From NCBI RefSeq assembly GCF_029784135.1, contig NC_073746.1:299281614-299345613 (forward strand): a DNA stretch of 64,000 bases, given 5' to 3'. The notes beneath the pieces were generated by a model that saw only the letters and a program-made list of their open reading frames with translations, was not told the DNA's origin and made no database searches. Below, piece after piece: positions 1 through 11,216 of this stretch. The stretch comes from Toxorhynchites rutilus septentrionalis. Its lineage: Eukaryota > Arthropoda > Insecta > Diptera > Culicidae. The position numbers and the translations under genes are program-made. Position 1 is the first letter of the stretch. Each line of letters starts with the position of its first letter.

Positions 1-830
1 AAAACTTATCCGGTTCAATCTCTTTCATATCATATGTACGAATTTTAAGCACTCTAGAATTATATTCCAAACAGACGTGCGAGATAGATGCTGCTTGATA
101 ATTCAAACGAACAAAGTTCGAATCCCGTCGGGCTCATTTTGAACATTTTTATCTTTCTCCCATTATTAGTGGATTGAATAATTTTTGTTTCTACAAACAC
201 AAATGTTCTCATACAGCCATTCCATTCCATGCCTTTAAAAAGCAATTAAAAAAAACGAAAAACAAGCATCTCTGATACCGAGATATGTTATGTAAAAAAT
301 CCTCAGCCTTCAAGATAAAAAATTTAAAAAAATAGCTCCCTCTAGTTCAAAGCCATGAAAACAATAAAAAACGGTCACGATCAATAGTTACGTAAATAAA
401 ACCCGTTTTTGCGAGTTCTTTTATTAATAGGCAAGCCCATTGGTTTCAATTTCATACGTCGATCATCTAAATTGGTTTAGTGGTTCAAAAGTTATGAATT
501 TTTGAAAAAGTCGTTTTTGGGAAAAAGTGAAGAAAAAAATATTTTTCGGACCACCTTCGTTCCAAACAACCTATACAATAACCAAATCACGCAATGGACA
601 TTAACATATACTGGAAAACTCTTATCAATCTTTGTTCAAATTTAAAGATGAGCAATTTTGTTGATATCTTTTATCCGTTCAATTAAATCGTATGATAATT
701 CATATATCAACCTAAACATTCCCACCTTCGGTAATGCAAACATGAGTAGAATGTACAATTTTTTTTTGTACATATTGCAAACTGCCCTACATTTCTACCA
801 GTGGTGAGTATATTTTACTCGGTAATGCGG
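1..830. other. AT-rich region, no gene seen
   Basis: Apart from the partial fold-back repeat listed separately, this stretch shows no believable reading frame. A tRNA-like B-box motif (TTCGAATCCC) lies near position 120, but no full cloverleaf can be drawn around it. Confidence 0.5.
214..560 (+). repeat. Partial copy of a fold-back repeat family
   Basis: It begins with CAGCCATTCCA directly after ATA, as does the full element at 60598. It continues into the family's interior, recognisable by GATATGTTATGTAAAAAA followed by CTCAGC and by a stretch reading 'gatcatctaaattggtttag'. Related arms lie near 26700-27600, 60600-62700 and 63600-63800. The far end is missing, so this is a truncated or internally deleted copy. 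Confidence 0.55.
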
Positions 831-1431
831 GCGCTACACGATTCGTCCAACGAATGCTGGACTCAAACATTTGACTCGATGAATCGTCAAATGTTGTGAC
901 GAATGTGCTGCTACACGGTGAAGTAAATGTTCGACTCAATGCAATCGGTCCAAACAATCGGCGAGTATTTGGATCGATTTATATACCATATACAATTTAT
1001 TTACCATCAAAAACGTTAGGAAACTGAATGATGATGCGAGTATTGAAATTGCTGCCGTAGCAATTGTACTGATATCGGGCTGTAAATTAAAAATGCTTCA
1101 AATCACCATTATTAAAATGCAATATTTCGCCGAATATTTTGAACTTTAAGAATCAATTTCATAGTTCCTTCACCTAAAACTTGTAAACAAACCAATCTGT
1201 CAAAGATAGATTCGGACGAATCGTGTAGCGGTGTATCGGATGTCATCGAGTGTCGAATCAACGAATGACAAAAATCCTTTGACTCGTGTCACTCGCGTTG
1301 GAAGGTAATCCACAACGAACGCGAATATTCGACACTCGACATTGGAGGTTCGTAGCTCGTCAGTCGACTACACGATGCGTCGAATCATCGAGCGTCCAGC
1401 ATTCGAGGGTGTTCGTAGCATCGTGTAGCGC
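831..1431. mobile_element. 0.6 kb MITE with GCGCTACACGAT terminal inverted repeats
   Basis: GCGCTACACGAT opens the element and its reverse complement ATCGTGTAGCGC closes it. Just inside each end, AATGCTGGAC and its inverse GTCCAGCATT follow. Further CTACACGAT-like words recur inside (near 908, 1219 and 1367), as expected for subterminal transposase-binding repeats. No coding frame is present, so it is non-autonomous. I could not settle a target-site duplication, so the superfamily is left open. Confidence 0.65.
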
Positions 1432-2513
1432 TGGCTTAACATAAGCAAACTTGAATCTGACGACTGGTGAGTAAAGCGCGTATTAAACAATTTTATTGTT
1501 GCCATAAGGCAATACGGAGGTAAGAGTTTTGAAATAATTCTAATACGAAATAATAATAATACGCCGGGAAAATGTAGCCGATGTTGGGCTTACGAATCAT
1601 GATTCTGCTTTACATATGTGTTTAGTAGTACGGTAGAGAATGTCTATTGATTGGTAGCATTTAGCAAAACATTTGTTATATTTACTAACTATTTCTCTCA
1701 GTGCAGTTACGCTCTCCTACATAACATAATGGAAAAAAATATATTCGTCGATGTAAACAAGCAGTGAAAAAGGAGACAATATTCGATGGGTGATCTGTAT
1801 GGAGTCCCACAGTCGTGACTGAGGTATCACAATCATACAATTATTAGCTCTGTAAAGCTATCGGGGATTAAGCCTTCGATATAAATGAATTGAAAGAAAA
1901 ATATTAATGTAATCTTAGTGAGGTCCAAACTGAACTAATCAATGTTTCTGATTATTCGATATTAAAAATGAATTTGAAATGGAAAACTATGCATTTGCGT
2001 TCCTGATGTGTTTCAGAAGCGTCTAATTTCTACTTCTGATTTTGTTTCCTTCATCGCTTGCGAAAATTCAGGAGCTATGTCAGCACGAAACCGGCCTGAA
2101 GTGTTTTCTTTGACAAAACCGAATAATACATTAGTTGAATTGAAACACAGTTGAAACACAGGAAGCTAAACCAACAAATTAGTTCTTATTAATATTGAAA
2201 CAATATCCAATTGCAGAAAAACGCCCATATTGTTGGGATTAATTATCACATTTTTGGGATGCCTCGAAACCACCCAAGCCGGCAGAAGGGAGGCAAAAAA
2301 AAACTGCGAATCTCACTTTTCGATGACTAATTGGTAACCCCCCCTTTGCTGCTTCCGCCCACGACACTAACAAATTCCGTCAAGTGGTTTGCTCCGATCT
2401 TTCTGAGCTTTGAAGCGAAATGTGGTATTAATCTGCCGCTTTCATTTACCCCCATCATCTCTTTCTTTTTCTCCCCCAAGTCACATTGGCGTTTGGCGGG
2501 CGAGATATCCACA
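1432..2513. other. Intergenic, no gene seen
   Basis: The sequence is AT-rich, without a long frame or a clear terminal-repeat structure. The last 200 bases become more GC-rich as they approach the tRNA gene. Confidence 0.4.
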
Positions 2514-2698
2514 GCTCCAGTGGCGCAATTGGTTAGCGCACGGTACTTATAAGACAGTACACGTTGTGTGGAGAGGAGAGACCCGCGAGGGTTCGAATCG
2601 CGCGGCACCCGTGTGCAGTGCAAGTTAAGCGATGTAAACACGGAATGTTGTTGTTATGAGCGATGCCGGGGTTGTGAGTTCGAGCCTCACCTGGAGCA
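2514..2698 (+). tRNA. tRNA-Ile(UAU) with a 111-nt intron
   Basis: The two exons form a full cloverleaf. The 5' acceptor strand GCTCCAG (2514-2520) pairs perfectly with CTGGAGC (2691-2697). The D-stem is GCGC/GCGC. The anticodon stem pairs CGGTA (2541-2545) with TGCCG (2664-2668), and the T-stem pairs GTGAG with CTCAC around TTCGAGC. The loop reads CTTATA|A, giving anticodon UAU. The intron (2552-2662) sits after position 37, the usual place for eukaryotic nuclear tRNA introns, and tRNA-Ile(UAU) genes commonly carry one. Internal A-box (TGGCGCAATTGG) and B-box (GTTCGAGCC) promoters are present. The intron is unusually long and GC-rich and holds its own B-box-like GGTTCGAATC. Confidence 0.9.
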
Positions 2699-2703
2699 GG
2701 AAC

Positions 2704-2708
2704 TTTTT
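2704..2708 (+). terminator. RNA polymerase III terminator
   Basis: A run of five T residues starts six bases after the discriminator base of the tRNA-Ile gene, the normal Pol III stop signal. Confidence 0.75.
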
Positions 2709-3727
2709 GTTGTAGCAGCTGCAGTAACATTTTTGTATTCTTTATTATGGTCGCATTTCGATCGGCGTTGACAGATGTCATTCACCTTGGCTTGGTTGGG
2801 TCGAAGACATCTCGCGTGGTGTGGGGGAGGAAATTTGTCTCGTGGCCATTGTATGCAGAGTAGGCTCTCGTGACAGTCTCACGCATTTTCACCCGATGAT
2901 GATGAGACCGACAATTAGCTGCCAGCAGCAGCAGCAGCAATTATGAAAGGTCGCTACGATGGGGTGTCGTGTGAGTTTATCCATCAAAAGGTGGAGTTCA
3001 ACGATGCCTCTGATGAGTGTGTTTGTGTGTTTGTGTTTACATTCATGTGACGTTAAAACAACAGCAGCACCAGCGATGGGGACGATGGTGACGACAAACC
3101 GGAGGAACATCAGCAAACAAACAAAAACGCGGGGAGACAAATGCGTGGGGATTTTCCCAGAACGAAGCGATGGGAAAAAGATGCTCGAATGGAAGGAATT
3201 TTACTCGCATTAGAATAGAATGGCGACGACACACATAGAACCTGACAGTTTGTGTGTACACGAAAGCGTGACTGGGAACTGCTTGCAAATGGAATAAATT
3301 AATTGAAATCAAGCGATGCAAGTTTGTTGCATCCACGCATATTTTTGATATTGATACATCGTTAAGCGACTGATGAGAGACTCAAATTTAATACTTGCTA
3401 ATCAAAAATATCTTATCGAGCAAACATGCCATCCCCCCGGTAGCGTTAAGCAGCGATGAGACAACATCATTATCAGTAGGCATTGTCATCGCCCCGGCGC
3501 TATAATTGCGTGTGAATTGTTTCTATCTCTGTCATTATCATTCCAGTCTGAATAGACACTGATGTGGCGTTTAATTTATGAGATTCGCTATCAGAAAGAT
3601 GTTGTTAGCTTTATTTTGGACGAGTATGTTCGACATGTGACGGAGTTTTCATAATTCTTGTACTTATTTGAATATCATAGCGTTGATCATGGGATCACTC
3701 AAATTGTCTCAGATTTAATGCTATTGA
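2709..3727. other. Unique-looking region, no gene seen
   Basis: It is less AT-rich than most of the window and shows no terminal repeats. It contains a short CAG trinucleotide run (about 2923-2938) and GATGATGATGA-type runs. The short frames here have no recognisable domain. It may be single-copy host sequence next to the tRNA. Confidence 0.4.
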
Positions 3728-4004
3728 CCCATTCTAGCGTGACGTGATAACGGTTTGACTCACTAAAAACAGTTTTTTTCCTGTTTTCATGTATAAATAA
3801 TACAATTTCCGAATGGTAAACGATTTTAAAGTGAAATTGAGAAAATTTCCTACAAGAATCTTCAGTTGGAGAATATTTTGCAGTAGAATTCGCTTGTTGC
3901 CACCCCAATACTTTCGTGACGTGTCAAAACCTGTCTTTTTGCGGGTTCCGACTTTTGAACATTAATGTTGTATTTTCAGTTCCGTTTCAAAACATACAAA
4001 TAAA
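3728..4004 (+). repeat. GTGACGTGACAAC-type dispersed repeat, copy A
   Basis: This block matches 9492-9702 in inverted orientation. Both share the words GACGTGA.AACG, GTTTGACTCACTA, TTTTCATG, CTTTTTG and, at the far end, CCGTTTCAAAACATACAAA. Another GTGACGTGACAACG and its inverse lie at about 4108-4165. No frame is present, so it is a non-coding repeat of unknown class. Confidence 0.55.
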
Positions 4005-4970
4005 CTTTGTTCTATGATTTGTCAATGAAAGAAGAACGTAGATTCGTGTATACTCAGTTTTTCGAAAAACTCGTAAGAACATGCATTTTGACGGCATGCA
4101 TTATGTGACGTGACAACGCGCTCTGTGCTAATAAACAGTCTCCACCAAGCGTTGTCACGTCACACAATCAATAAGTTGTATTAAATAAGAATTTAACCGT
4201 ATTGTATCAAGCTATATACTATTTTTCATGTTTTTATTACACTGAATACCTCTCACATTCCCCTGAAAGCTCCCCTTCCCCTTCCAAAGGTCCATCCTAT
4301 AGGGGAATGTGGTCCTAACGTGACCGGTGATCCTGAATCTACCCCTCTTTGTATCTCAGTAACGGTACATCCTATCGAATTATCAGTAGTATCAAATGAA
4401 AGGTGTCGCTGATAATTTGATAGCAAGGTGACCTTTTTCTGGCTCTCTTCATTTTAGCGTTTTAGCGCCATTTTGCGTTTCAATTGCTTCAAAAACAGAG
4501 AAGAAATATTTTTGACCTGTATGCAAAATGAGTTCAATGTTCTTTTAGATTGTGAAACATTGCGAAACAAAGCAATTGAATCGTTTGTTTGAAAACCCCA
4601 ATATGACGCACATGCAAGAAAACGACAAAAAACTGTTTTTCTCAAAATTTTGACCTGGTCCTCCAATTTGTTGGTATGAAGTTCGATTATTAGACCCAAA
4701 ACATATTATTTGGGCCCACTACCATATCAATATAACAGGTTAAACTCAAAATATAACGCTTCGAAGTTGGTGGACTTTTGGGGTTTCTCAAACAAACGAG
4801 AAATTAGCGGTATATTTAGCGTTTCTGAAGTGATTCAATTCGATTCCAAGTACTTTTAATGTTCATAATGTTCATACTAAGTAAGAATGGGATTAATGAT
4901 ATATTATGTTCTGCACTGGAGGAGTGACGGTAAGGAGGGCGCGTTTGACTGGTGGTTGAATAAGTATTAA

Positions 4971-6212
4971 CCCTCCTGTACTCGCGTGCAAAATCATAAC
5001 ACGTATACTCGCGCACGGTGTCACAGACCGAAAATTGAACTTCTCTGTAATGTTGCCATTGTGTATTTTCCAGGCTTTATTGGCATTTATTTGAGGAAGA
5101 GGGTATGATTGAATGAAAAAACTCAAAAAAAAAAAATGTTTTCTTCAACTTTATTATGTTTTAATGGTCATCTAATTCAGCCTCCTCAAAACAGAGTAAT
5201 TTTTGATACTCCAACACAAATAACGAAATTCGAATTTTTCACTGTTATTAATTAAAAGTAAGCAACTGAATATAATTCATGGAAGTATGAAGAGCTATAA
5301 AACAAAATAAACACGTATTAATCGATTGTGGTTTCATCGGAGTAAGAATCAGAATTACTCAGAAATACAGAATCAGAAATACATTTCATACAGTTGTTGC
5401 GTATTTTTCGGTTCTTTTATCGAAGAGAAGAATGTATAACGACCTTCTAGATAATTACCAGATGATAAAGGTTCTGGAATATAAAGTTTGCATATTTCTA
5501 ATATTCTTTGTCTCTGTATTTTTGGTAAACTAGAAATTAATGCCATTTTTTAGATGGGGCCTAAAAAGATGATATAAAAGGATTTCTAGGAACTTCCTTT
5601 TCTTTTTTTTTTGTTTTCTTGTCGATAATGTCCATTATAAAAAAAATATCCCCGAAACTGTAACTTTCAAAAATTGCCATAAGCCACCGATTAGTTTATA
5701 GTTTACTGTTTACAATTATTCCACAAGTGAAATTTTTATCACAAGTGTGTATATATTATATTTAGCGAATACCTATACGAAAGTCAAATATTTATATTTT
5801 GCTTTTGAACGTATGAATCTAACGACGAATATATCGACGAATAGTTAATATATGGATCCGTTCAATCCAGTTACAAAAGAGACTGAAATCAAACAAGAAT
5901 AGTCCGGTAATGATCTTATGCATTATATGCAATATATATTCCACGCCATTAACATTAATTTATCCATTTCATTCAACAATATTGTAGAATATGAAAAAGT
6001 TACTCCTATACTCGCGTCGGTGTGTCAGACCGAAAGTGTTAAAAAAGTGACACACGTTCCCTTTGTACCAATACATGCGATACGCTAAACGATGACGAAT
6101 GACGAATAAAGAAGCTAGAGAGAATCTCAAAGTCGTAGTGTTGATATTTTCTGAGAAATGAACGAATTATTGATTTCTCGGTCTGACAGACCAATGCGCG
6201 AGTATAGGAGTG
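4971..6212 (-). mobile_element. piggyBac-like element with TTAA target duplication
   Basis: TTAA stands immediately outside both ends (4967-4970 and 6213-6216). The termini are CCCTCCTGTACTCGCG on the left and the inverse of CACTCCTATACTCGCG on the right. Each is followed inward by a CAGACCGA motif. A further internal copy of the terminal motif lies near 6003. TTAA duplication is the hallmark of piggyBac elements. The interior has no intact transposase, only a short decayed piece on the minus strand. It lies inside the candidate element 4573-8821 and is therefore younger than it. Confidence 0.7.
5373..5546 (-). pseudogene. Decayed piggyBac transposase C-terminal fragment (tentative)
   Basis: A minus-strand frame of about 57 residues runs from 5546 to a stop at 5373. 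Read with one frame change, its end gives a basic stretch with a C-x2-C pair (KNRKIRNNCMKC), preceded by a GR-x-TF segment. This resembles the cysteine cluster at the C-terminus of piggyBac transposases (GRC..C....K.RKT...C..C), with the first cysteines apparently lost. The position inside a TTAA-flanked element supports the reading. The similarity is short and was judged by eye. Confidence 0.3.
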
Positions 6213-6686
6213 TTAATTAAGCTCATATTACTTTCAATGCATAAGGAATACAAAAATTCGTTATGGAGGGAGATAGAGGTTATTTTGAAATACTTTTTGC
6301 GTTACGTAATGTATGAAAAGTACATAGTTCTACGGGGCTTTGTCTGTCACTCATCTTAGTGTACTTTGAGCACTTCCACAGTTCTTAGTGTGTGCCTTTT
6401 CAAAGCGTTTTTATCCTTTTAAAAGCATTCAAATGGCAAGCACAGCAATACCCGCTAATACTACAGGGCTGTTGAAGGAATTTCCAACCAAAAAAATAGT
6501 GCCGGATTCGAATCCTCAACCTCCGGCTTGGAAAACCAACCTGCTTAGCATTAGCGCTGTTGAGCCCCTGATTTTACAGTCATGTAATATTCAAAATAGT
6601 TTTTTTTGCAGCTGTTAAAAATAAGGATATGAGCCATGTAATAATAAAGTTTATTTGCAAATAAATTTTTAAATGCTTTTATTGGA

Positions 6687-8534
6687 CTATTGACCATGAT
6701 CATCCCGAGCTTCCATGTTACGTGTAGGCCAATCCGTCAAAATTTCGTTATAAAACCTGGTGATATTATCTTCATCCGGAATATATACTTTCAACTTCCT
6801 GATGTCCTCGATTTTTTTTATATTGATCGGAGTTTTTCCACCTGGATATGCAGGATTGGCAGGGAGACTTAATTGTTCCGGTTTAGATTGTAAAAGCCGA
6901 AAAGTACTACTGTTGGTGTCACGTATATGATTTCTTGCCACCATCAGGTCCTTGAATCCTTTCGAGTGAGAACGCTGGTTGAACTGCGAAACCTTGAAGT
7001 GCACTTTTTGGTCCTTTGCGGTTTGCCGACCACTACTTTCTAACGAAATAGGCGTTTTCTTGTAGTGTAATGGCCACCAGGATTTGAAGTCTACAATATT
7101 CTTTGCCTCAACGATTTCCACCTCAAATCTATCGTTCTTGGAAGCTGATTTGATAAGATCTGCATACTGCTGTACTGTGTAGACACGATCCACCATATTG
7201 ATCTTCTTCTTCAAGACTGCGAAGTCTCTGTCGCATGGCAGGAAAGAATGTCCTCTAATCGGGAAATATTGATCAACGGATTCAAATTTCCCCAGGGTGA
7301 CCAAAGCTGAACACATCCTCACCAACGTGTTATTTTTGTTTTGAGCTGCGCATGAATCGGAAAATATGTGGAGGTTCTTAGCGTTTTCCAGATTCTCTGT
7401 GATGTACTGCATCAAAAATGAGCACACTTCGTTTGGACCCTTGCATGGTGCTGTCTCCTTCGTGGTACACGAAGAATTTAGTAGTACCATCCTTCAAATT
7501 GTGTATACCGAAAACATTTACCATAAGCTGTCTCAAATAAAACGCATCCTGGACGGGAATATTAGGCAAACGCAAGTTTTGCATGTAATCCATGGCAATA
7601 ACTGCAACGCTGTCCTCGGATTGTTCACCAAGTTCCCTCATAAGGGAAGAAAATACCTTGGCTCGGCGTAGATGTACAGCTTTTATATTGATAGCTGCTT
7701 GTTTGGCTGTTTCATTCTGTACTGGATTCTTGATTTCAACGTTAAGTGCTTCACACGTACAACATGTATCCACTTGAGGGCGACCGAACGATAAATAAAA
7801 ATGTTGCTTGAAAATTTTTCTGTAAAACGAGTTGCCCAGTTTTGTATTTGGATGTTTCTCTTGGAACATATTGAACATTATTGTGAAATCAAGCTTCTCA
7901 CTTAAATAATGTTTCTCGACCGATATATAGTGAGATATTTTTACCGGAAACGAGGAAATGTGTTGTTTAACTAGGTCGATTACAATTCCCGGCTTGGAGT
8001 TTCCGGGAGATGATTTGCCTCTCAAATCGTTTGCAACCTTGCCTTTCGCCAACAGCAAGCGCAATCTTCGAACTCTTTCAGGTGTAATACCGTGAAGGAT
8101 TTCAAAAGCAGCTCGGCACACACTGACTTTTTTGAGTAACGTAGAAACATTGTATCCATAAGTGTTTCCTCTGGAAGGTCTACCTGACTCATCCTGGCTA
8201 ATCCTCTTTCGATGACGCTTTATTGGTTTGAGATATATCAAGGGTTGCAAGTAGCAGTCCTGTTCATTTTTATTTTTCAAGCTTCGAAATTCCCGAAAAA
8301 TGCGCTGCTTGTCAGTTTCCGGAATGAGGCTGCAACAGTTTTTGGTGCATCTAGATTATACGATTGTTTAATTACGACTACCCTAACTAATTTTCATCCA
8401 ATCAAACCTATCTGCAGTTGCAATCCGCTTCCACTATTACACCTTATAATTTCCGCTTTGTATTCTGCTGTCCGCCGAAATCCACGCTTCCGTTTCAGGG
8501 TCGTGTCTGGGACACAATCCGAGTCGGAAGACAT
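6687..8534 (-). pseudogene. DUF7869-like transposase-type protein, two exons, one frameshift
   Basis: Exon 1 is 8443-8534, starting at an ATG and encoding an Arg/Lys-rich N-terminus. The intron is 8330-8442, with donor AAG|GTGTAA and acceptor TTGCAG|C. Exon 2 joins in frame, continuing LIPETDKQRIF, and runs to a stop at 6687. A Cys cluster (DTCCTCE) is followed by IAMDYMQNLRLPNIPVQ, then after the break HIFSDSCAAQNKNN and RGHSFLPCDRDF. These three Asp-bearing blocks recall the RNase H-fold core of DUF7869 proteins, common in repetitive insect gene families. The reading frame shifts once near 7440-7455, between a YHEGD segment and a KGPNEVC segment; otherwise about 560 residues are open. An AATAAA polyadenylation signal lies downstream on the minus strand near 6650. 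Whether the shift is real decay or a sequence error cannot be told here. Its function as a transposase is inferred, not shown. Confidence 0.6.
8330..8442 (-). other. Predicted spliceosomal intron of the DUF7869-like gene
   Basis: On the minus strand the 113-nt interval starts GTGTAA and ends TTGCAG. Removing it joins phase-2 exon 1 to exon 2 in an open frame. Reading straight through instead gives in-frame stops. A CTAACTAAT-like branch sequence is not evident in the right place, so support is splice-site consensus plus frame continuity. Confidence 0.55.
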
Positions 8535-8821
8535 TTCTATTGAGTTAAGTTGCGCAAGCTTCTTATAACATCAGATGTAAACCAAGAATGAGATTGTATA
8601 CCTATCTCAACGCCGCCCATGATGATAATTGGAAACATGGACTTATGGGGTTTCTCAAACAAACGAATATTTGCAACCCCAATTCAAGGGGGTTCGTAGA
8701 ACTAACTTTTTCTGAAATTTTGATAGTAGGTGTAGGTATCCTCAAGGACTCAAAATATGCCAAAAAGTCAATTTTGATAAAAGTGGCGTTTATGGGGTTT
8801 CTTGAACAAACGATTCAATTG

Positions 8822-9491
8822 TAAATGCTTATGGTAGTATGTTCATCAAAATAAGCGATATAAATTGAATCTACATGTTACCTGTAATACACCTGTTACC
8901 TGTAATACATTTGGGAAAAGTCGGGGTGGTGCTAAACCGACCTCCAGTTTTTATATCGTGATTGTTTAACACGTTCACTCTGGCGCTTGCCATCAATGGC
9001 TAGTACAATCCTGGTTCATCGAGTGGCGCTCACTACAGGGGGAACGCAACTTTTAATAAACTTTTTGTATACATCCGCGCACATACTTGTGCAAGGGCGT
9101 TTATGTTTGCGTGTTGAAGATGACTTTGACTTTGACGTTGACTTTGATCGTTGATCGTTGATGTGTGCGTGTGTATTTGTATGTGCCCTTTTTTTTGTAT
9201 AACTCCACACACGTCGCTCTAAGGCCAAGTTCATGGATATATGCCAACCGTACCATTCACGATCGTATTGTGGGATTTCATGCCATTCCCGATCTTTTAT
9301 ATCCGTTTTTAACGAACCGGAAGTCACCATCCTCGATTCCAAAATGGCATCGGAATACGATATTCCACATTCCACATTTTTTTAGCATTCAATACTACCA
9401 TCAGCAAACCGGGCGTTGAAATAAGATTATATCGTATATTATGGATTATATCGTTCATATATTATTGATAGAACATAGGAGAAAGATGATT
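8822..9491. other. No gene seen
   Basis: Mixed AT-rich sequence. A short run of GACTTTG/GATCGTT units at about 9120-9162 is a small degenerate tandem repeat. TTTAACACGTT near 8966 resembles the end of the TTAA-flanked MITE at 48984, but I find no partner end. Confidence 0.35.
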
Positions 9492-9702
9492 TGTATGTTT
9501 TGAAACGGAGCTGTAATTAAGAAAATTAATCATCAATGTTCAACAGTCCGAAACAGCAAAAAGTCAGGTGTCGCCACGTCACAAAAGTATTTGTTGTTAT
9601 AAAGTTTAACGTCGTTTAATTTTGTGTGCTTTATTCATGAAAACGCAAAAAAAGTGTTTGTAGTGAGTCAAAATGTTGTTACGTCACACTGGAATGGATC
9701 GT
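9492..9702 (-). repeat. GTGACGTGACAAC-type dispersed repeat, copy B (inverted)
   Basis: This is an inverted partner of 3728-4004. The reverse complement runs from a GTGACGTAACAAC block through TTTTGACTCACTA, GTTTTCATGAATAAA and CTTTTTGC to CCGTTTCAAAACATACAAA. CGTGACGTGACAAC motifs continue just outside, at 9713 and 9879. Confidence 0.55.
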
Positions 9703-10957
9703 ATACTTTTCGTGACGTGACAACATCTTCTGGAAACAGTTGATACTCCTCTGTTTGTGGACCGATCTCAACCAAATTTTTTGAGTTGTTGACCCCCATT
9801 GTTTGCTCAGAGAAACCCAAGTATAAAAATGTTTGAACCTATGTTCATCTGATAAACTAAAAAAATGCTCTATTTTTGTGACGTGACAACGCTTCAAAAT
9901 ACCCGTTTTTCAAATGCTTGTTTCTCTTAAATTACAAAATGAAACGTAGGTCTACCCATGGCTCTTCAAACAAGTATTTAATCACCCATTCAATGGTATA
10001 TAGACATTGAAGTTTGGTTAAGCATGTGCGGAGATATCTCAAGAAACGTAGAAATAGTGAAAACCTAAAATATTTCAAATATATTTTGTAGTTTTTTAAA
10101 CTCGTCTCTCTCAAAGTTTGGTGCATAAAAATAAATTTGTTACAAAAAAATATGATATAACTAGTGCTTACTCAAATAACGTTTTCAATTTTCTCCTAAT
10201 ACGAGATCTGAAATTTGGTTCTCTGGTACATAACCTCATGGATTGGGTCTATTCAGAACGTTGAAATCATTATTGATTTTTTTAGCAAGAATTTCAAAAA
10301 AAACCCTGAAGACGTACGACAATTCATGATTTTCTAACAAACTATATAAACAGTCGTAGTTAACCCTTTGCACTCGAGGTCTCTTGCTTGCGCGAACCAG
10401 CAACATTTTCGAACAATAAAACGTACACAAACAATAAAAGTTCACCTGTTCGATTATTTATATATCGAAAACAATAAACTTTGATAGATATTACATTCTG
10501 TAATTAGAGGCGGAAAAGGCCATCTCACGAATTTCATGCCAACTCGCCTTAGGAGTCTACCAAATATTGGTCGAATAATGAAATAAGGTACACTGGAGCA
10601 AGTTGAAAGGATTTTTTCGAAATTCAACTTGAAAGACATCTTAAAAAATCATTAAATCAATAAATTGAAATCTGTTTGCAGCATATACACGGTATGATAG
10701 ATGACTTCAGATAAAACATATAGATTCACACTGAATGTTTCGAAAAATGTCAATTTTTAAAATGGTTAGTTTTCATATGAATTGTTTTCGTTGTCCCGTA
10801 GAACGAGGTAAGTTTAAACGTGGAACCATCATGAGTTTGATGTGCGGTTTTGCTTCTCGAACTGTCTACAACTGATTTATGAAACACTAAATTGAAGGAA
10901 TTACATTTGGAACGTTTTTGGTACATGTTAGATATGGGGGAGCAGTACATACTACTA
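9703..10957. other. No gene seen
   Basis: AT-rich DNA. Beyond the flanking CGTGACGTGACAAC motifs I see no terminal repeats and no coding frame with a recognisable domain. Confidence 0.35.
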
Positions 10958-11216
10958 CAGGGAAACTTCGTTATAACGTACCCCCGTTATAACGTACCCT
11001 CGATATAACATCACTCGATATAACGTACACATTTTCAAAGTTCAAAGAAATATTTTTTTAAATATTGTTTTTCTGAAAGAACAATACATTATCTGTATTT
11101 TGATACCAAAGCTTTATTTGTACTTCTATCCAATCTCGAAGTACAACTGTTTTGTGATTTCGGATTCTGAATGAATCAAATTTTAATCAACAGTTTGAAG
11201 GGAAATCAGGTCGAAC

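Larger units (their letters stand above)
4573..8821 (-). mobile_element. Candidate DNA element carrying a DUF7869-like gene
   Basis: CAATTGAATCGTTTGTT starts at 4573 and its perfect inverse ends at 8821. The match continues imperfectly inward through an AAACCCCA block on both sides. A related motif, GGGGTTTCTCAAACAAACG, recurs subterminally near 4780 and 8645. Between the ends lies the minus-strand two-exon gene and a later piggyBac-like insertion (4971-6212), leaving about 3 kb for the original element. No target-site duplication is obvious, so the borders are provisional. The inference is that this is a transposon and the gene its transposase. Confidence 0.45.

Noticed and set aside
90..145. 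tRNA-like B-box TTCGAATCCC
   Set aside because: No A-box or paired acceptor stem at the right distance.
8212..8568. 118-residue plus-strand frame
   Set aside because: It is antisense to exon 1, the intron and the start of exon 2 of the DUF7869-like gene, which have clear splice and motif support.
8960..9060. TTAACACGTT as one end of another piggyBac-type MITE
   Set aside because: No inverse end with TTAA was found within a plausible distance.
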